A stretch of 44,494 nt of DNA, from NCBI GenBank assembly GCA_903831865.1, contig CAIKZH010000180.1, forward strand, positions 1 to 44,494, in the 5' to 3' direction. A model generated the notes under the pieces. It was not told the DNA's origin and made no database searches. It worked only from the letters and a program-made list of their open reading frames with translations. This DNA is from an uncultured Coriobacteriia bacterium. GTDB taxonomy: Bacteria; Actinomycetota; Coriobacteriia; Anaerosomatales; PALSA-660. Position numbers and translations under genes: made by a program. Shown in pieces: positions 41,653 to 44,494 of the stretch. Position 1 is the first letter of the stretch, and every line of letters starts with the position of its first letter.

Positions 41653-42815
41653 GGTGTCTCCGCGCACTCGGGGAGAGGGTCGGCCTCGACGCCGAGGGCG
41701 CGCCGGTACTCCGCCCACGTCGTCTGCAGCACCCTGTCGGTCCCGTACTGTTCGATGACCTCCCTCTGCCCGGCCAGTCCCAGGGCCGACGCCGCTTGCC
41801 GGTCCGAGAGCAGACGCTCGATCCCCTCGGCGAGGGCGTCGTCGTCCGCCGGCGGCACGAGCAGACCCGTGACACCGTCCACGACCTGCTCCATCGTGCC
41901 GCCCACTGCCGTAGCGACGACGGGCACGGCGAGCGCGAGTGCCTCTGTCGTCGCCGTCCCCAGTCCTTCGCTCAGCGACGGCCCGACGTACACGTCGAGC
42001 GCCGCGATCAGCGGCGCCGGCTCCTCGACGTAGCCCAGGAAGTGGACCCGGTCGGCGATGCCCAGCTCGGCCGCCAGGCGCTCGAGATTCTCGCGCTCGC
42101 CGCCGTCCCCGGCGACCAGACAGATCGCGTCCGGGTGCCGCGACGCCACGCTGGCGAAGGCCCGCAACAGGTGGTCGACACCCTTCAGCCTCTGCAGCTG
42201 CCCGACGGCGGTGCCGATCCGGGGTCTGCCCGGAGGCAGGTCGATGGGGACCCTGGCACGCGCTCTCCACGAGTCCACGTCGAACGGGGTGGGCAGGACC
42301 ACGAGGTGGCCGCGCACGCCCATGCCCTCGAGCGCGTCGCAGACCGCGTGCGATACCGGGAAGACGCCGTCAAGAACGGGGGCGACCCGACGCAGAAGCC
42401 GGTTGCGCAGCGCGGTCGTGACCGGCCGCCTGCGGGCGTCCGCGTAGACGAGCGGAGAGCCGGGTTCCACGACGATGCTCACGAACATCGCGGGGCGACG
42501 CTGGCGAGGGCGACCGGCCAGCAGACCGGGCGCCGCCAGAACGAGCGGCACCGTGCTCATCGCATGGATGACGTCAGGGGTCTCGGATCTCACGACCTGT
42601 CGCAGCTCGCGGACGTGCCACGGCCACGGCCCGAACGTGACCGCGCGGAAGGGGATACCGGCGCCGGCCGCGGCCCGCTCCAGCGCCGATCCCCCGGGGC
42701 CCGCGATGGCGGCATGCCAGCCCTGCTTCAACGCGGCGGCGGCGAGGATCAGCGTCTGGGAGGCGGCGCCGGTGAGGTGCGCGCGGGGAGCACTGGCCAG
42801 GTACAGCACGCGCAT
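41649..42815 (-). CDS. GT4-family glycosyltransferase
   Basis: The 388-residue product has two Rossmann domains of the GT-B fold. The N-terminal domain starts MRVLYLASAPRAHLTGAASQ. The C-terminal domain has VGQLQRLKGVDHLLRAFASV, LVAGDGGERENLERLAAELG and the EX7E motif with its following segment SLSEGLGTATTEALALAVPV. It is the first gene of the leftward operon GT4-flippase-GT2. The ATG at 42815 opens on the first beta strand; longer in-frame starts up to 43151 would run into the divergent gene. Confidence 0.9.
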   Translation of the reverse strand: MRVLYLASAPRAHLTGAASQTLILAAAALKQGWHAAIAGPGGSALERAAAGAGIPFRAVTFGPWPWHVRELRQVVRSETPDVIHAMSTVPLVLAAPGLLAGRPRQRRPAMFVSIVVEPGSPLVYADARRRPVTTALRNRLLRRVAPVLDGVFPVSHAVCDALEGMGVRGHLVVLPTPFDVDSWRARARVPIDLPPGRPRIGTAVGQLQRLKGVDHLLRAFASVASRHPDAICLVAGDGGERENLERLAAELGIADRVHFLGYVEEPAPLIAALDVYVGPSLSEGLGTATTEALALAVPVVATAVGGTMEQVVDGVTGLLVPPADDDALAEGIERLLSDRQAASALGLAGQREVIEQYGTDRVLQTTWAEYRRALGVEADPLPECAETP

Positions 42816-42930
42816 CAGCTGACATCTTTCGCCTCGAGGGGCATCCTGTGCAGGTGACCGCACTGGTGAAAGGATAGACCCGGCGAGGTCACCATGACAT
42901 ACACCCAACGTCTCCGAGGAGGCCCGCACA

Positions 42931-43734
42931 TTGGACGTGCTCTCGGAAGCGCCGGGCGCGACCCTCTCACAGCTTCTGGCTCCTAAGGTCCTGCTGTACC
43001 ACGACATCACGCAGGGCGGCCGCGTCGACGCCCGCGATGCCCGGCGGCGCTTCAGCGCGCAGCTGGACTGGATGGGTGCCCGCGGCCTGCGGCTGGCGAG
43101 TCTCGACGATTGGATAGAGGGGCGTTTGGGGCCCCGTGACGTGGTCGTCACTTTCGACGACGCGCTTCGTTCGTTCCTGGAGATCGCGCTTCCCGCGCTG
43201 GAGGAGCGTCGCGCGCCGTCGGTGCTCTTCGCGGTGGCTCAGTTCAGCGGGCGTCCCGACGCCGCCCGCGTGTTCCTCACGTGGGACGAGCTGCGAGACT
43301 GCCGGGCGCGCAGTGTCCACGTGGCCTGTCACGCGCGCACGCACGTCCCGCTCGACGAGGTGCCCGCCGACAGGATGCGGCAGGAGGTGTCCGCTTCGAC
43401 GCGCCGGTTCGTCGAAGAGGGGTTGCCCCAGGTGGTGTTCGCGTATCCCTTCGGGCGCTACAACGACGGAGTGAAGGCCGCCCTGATCGAGAACGGGTAT
43501 CGGGTCGCGGTCACCGTGATGAAGGGCGGTGCCGACCGGCTCGAAGTGCGGCGCCGGCTCCTGACGGGCTCCGAGGGCCCGGCAGCGCTGGGGCTGATGC
43601 TCTCCGACTCCTTCTTCGGCATCCGCGAAGGAGCGCGCAGACTCGTGCCCCGCCGCTTCCTCAAGCAGGAGCAGCCGATCGCGTTTGAGCGCTGGGGCGC
43701 TCACGGGTTCGGCCTGCCGGACACGGAGGACTGA
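42931..43734 (+). CDS. Polysaccharide deacetylase (NodB/CE4-like)
   Basis: The 267-residue product has CE4-type motifs: VVVTFDDALRSFLE with D76 and D77, CHARTHVP with the metal ligands H134 and H138 (H-x3-H), and VFAYPFGRYNDGVKAAL near residue 171. These enzymes remove N- or O-acetyl groups from cell-wall or exopolysaccharides. No signal peptide is seen, so it may act on cytoplasmic or lipid-linked intermediates. The TTG at 42931 is chosen over the GTG at 42937 because GAGGAGG at 42916-42922 is eight bases upstream of it. It is divergent from the GT4 gene across a 115-base gap. Confidence 0.86.
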   Translation: MDVLSEAPGATLSQLLAPKVLLYHDITQGGRVDARDARRRFSAQLDWMGARGLRLASLDDWIEGRLGPRDVVVTFDDALRSFLEIALPALEERRAPSVLFAVAQFSGRPDAARVFLTWDELRDCRARSVHVACHARTHVPLDEVPADRMRQEVSASTRRFVEEGLPQVVFAYPFGRYNDGVKAALIENGYRVAVTVMKGGADRLEVRRRLLTGSEGPAALGLMLSDSFFGIREGARRLVPRRFLKQEQPIAFERWGAHGFGLPDTED

Positions 43735-43911
43735 GCGCGGTCCGCGCCGCCCCGCTCCTGCCCCGTAGGCGCGCTCGCCCAGCCCCTCGGCGTCCGTATG
43801 CCTCCGCTGGTCGGCGCGCGGTCGCGCACGGCGGACAGTGCGACCGCTGGGCGGACACCCCTCATGGAGGCGAGGTCGCCGGCCGACAAGAAGACCTGTA
43901 GGGAGTCGCTA

Positions 43912-44008
43912 CTCGCTCCCCGTGACAAGAGCAAACCCGTCGTGAGGCGGGCTCGCAAAGCCGTGGGTCTCCCCCTGGGAGACTGCCTGGTTGCCGAAGG
44001 TGAACGAG
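43912..44008 (+). ncRNA. GEMM-I cyclic-dinucleotide riboswitch aptamer, position-20 A variant
   Basis: The sequence contains the GEMM-I core in order: GAGCAAACC (43929-43937), a hairpin capped by the GNRA loop GTGA (43942-43945), then CGCAAAGCC (43954-43962), a second hairpin with GTCTCCC (43967-43973) pairing to GGGAGAC (43977-43983), and GGTTGCCG (43989-43996). Aligned by hand with the Vibrio Vc2 aptamer, the base at position 20 (43930) is A instead of the G found in c-di-GMP-specific members. An outer stem (43912-43921 with 43999-44008) could pair 8 of 10 bases and bury the ribosome-binding site AAGGTGA (43997-44003) of the GH26-like gene, so ligand binding may repress translation. The ligand is inferred, not shown. 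Confidence 0.85.
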
Positions 44009-44011
44009 AAA

Positions 44012-44494
44012 TTGAAGAGATTCCTGCGCCTCTGCCTCGTCGTCCCCCTCGTGATCGCGTCCCTCACGTTCCCCGCCGCGGCGGTGAACGCATCGGCTTC
44101 GCCCTCGGCCCGCTGGATCGGCTTCTACGTTCCGGGCGCACCGCTCGACCCCTCTCCGCTCACCACTCTGAGCTCCAAGGCCGGTGAGAAGGCGACCGTC
44201 AGCGAGTACTTCCAGAACACCTCGCAGGGGTTCACCTTCACGCAGGCGACCAACGCCGTCGCCGCCGGCGCCGTGCCGCTGGTGACGCTCGAGTTCTGGG
44301 ATCCCGCCAACGGGGTCGACCAGCCGTCGTTCAGCTACGCGAAGATCTCGGGAGGGTCGTTCGACACCTACCTGCACAGCTACGCCAAGGCCGCCAGGGC
44401 CTTCGGCTCCAGCGTGTGGCTGCGCCCGCTGCATGAGATGAACGGGAACTGGTACCCGTGGGGCGGGACGGTCAACGGCAACACGCCGGCCGGC
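44012..44494 (+). CDS. Secreted GH26-like glycoside hydrolase, N-terminal part (3' truncated)
   Basis: The frame is open to the end of the window. The visible 161 residues start with a signal peptide (KRFLRLCLVVPLVIASL, cleavage probably after PAAA or VNASA). The GH26-like domain follows at once: WIGFYVPGAP near its start and the acid/base motif RPLHEMNGNWYPWGG near the cut. It resembles the GH26-like half of the fusion at 36370-39231 and even shares a 40-base identical stretch. The TTG at 44012 is preferred because AAGGTGA (43997-44003) lies eight bases before it; an in-frame GTG at 44000 would lie on top of that site. The gene is under the GEMM-I riboswitch just upstream. Its full length is unknown. 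Confidence 0.85.
   Translation, partial: MKRFLRLCLVVPLVIASLTFPAAAVNASASPSARWIGFYVPGAPLDPSPLTTLSSKAGEKATVSEYFQNTSQGFTFTQATNAVAAGAVPLVTLEFWDPANGVDQPSFSYAKISGGSFDTYLHSYAKAARAFGSSVWLRPLHEMNGNWYPWGGTVNGNTPAG

Noticed and set aside
42816-42930. Second cyclic-dinucleotide riboswitch before the deacetylase or GT4 gene
   Set aside because: The divergent gap was read for GCAAAGCC and GGTTGCCG-type blocks on both strands; neither is present.
44000-44002. GTG as start of the secreted GH26-like protein
   Set aside because: It overlaps the ribosome-binding site and riboswitch end. TTG at 44012 has proper spacing and a better signal peptide.
1-44494. CRISPR array, insertion sequence, tRNA or rRNA genes
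   Set aside because: No regularly spaced repeats, transposase motifs or cloverleaf/TTCGAAT-type sequences were seen; the gaps are too short for most of these.

Overview
The window is a stretch of high-GC bacterial chromosome that is almost entirely coding. GTG and TTG starts are common and ATGA/GTGA stop-start overlaps are frequent. Pyruvate:ferredoxin oxidoreductase (porGDAB), nickel uptake with [NiFe]-hydrogenase maturation genes, a lone AmrS-type radical SAM enzyme and an actinobacterial-style DUF6049-like protein suggest an anaerobic or facultative actinobacterium, perhaps a Coriobacteriia/OPB41-type lineage. That placement is an inference from gene content; the window has no rRNA, tRNA, mobile element or CRISPR array.

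Left part (1-14780, + strand): the end of dnaX with ybaB and recR (replication and repair); the four-subunit porGDAB operon closed by a strong hairpin; lysC-asd, with a likely promoter and leader hairpin, followed by a QueT-type vitamin/queuosine-precursor permease; AmrS; then a putative glycosyltransferase, a TauE/SafE permease, a GNAT protein and a LytS/LytT-type two-component pair.

Middle part (14783-31915, - strand, read from right to left): a DUF6049-like secreted protein, a PIN-TM-TPR fusion, trxB, trxA and a small hypothetical gene end at a 13-bp hairpin. Next comes a nickel unit: nikR with a probable operator, nikMN, nikQ, nikO, a zinc-ribbon/HEPN-motif protein of unknown role, then hypF, hypC, hypD and hypE. 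These are tightly packed and several overlap by 4 bp. The run continues into an EamA permease, a Tal-Pgi-type glucose-6-phosphate isomerase and a lipoprotein. The logic is nickel sensing, nickel import and Fe(CN)2CO ligand assembly for a hydrogenase encoded elsewhere; hypA, hypB and the structural genes are absent here.

Right part (32032-44494): lon, then an envelope-glycan or exopolysaccharide locus. It holds a GT39-like membrane glycosyltransferase translationally coupled to a 953-residue fusion of a cellulose-synthase-like GT2 with an extracytoplasmic GH26-like hydrolase. A divergent operon follows (GT4, polysaccharide flippase, GT2), then a polysaccharide deacetylase, and at the right edge a secreted GH26-like protein cut by the window end. 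Directly before that last gene is a GEMM-I (cyclic-dinucleotide) riboswitch aptamer. By eye alignment it has A rather than G at the ligand-discriminating position 20, so it could sense 3',3'-cGAMP, c-di-GMP or both. The polymerase-hydrolase fusion and a second, riboswitch-controlled copy of its hydrolase domain together make the most interesting candidate system in the window.
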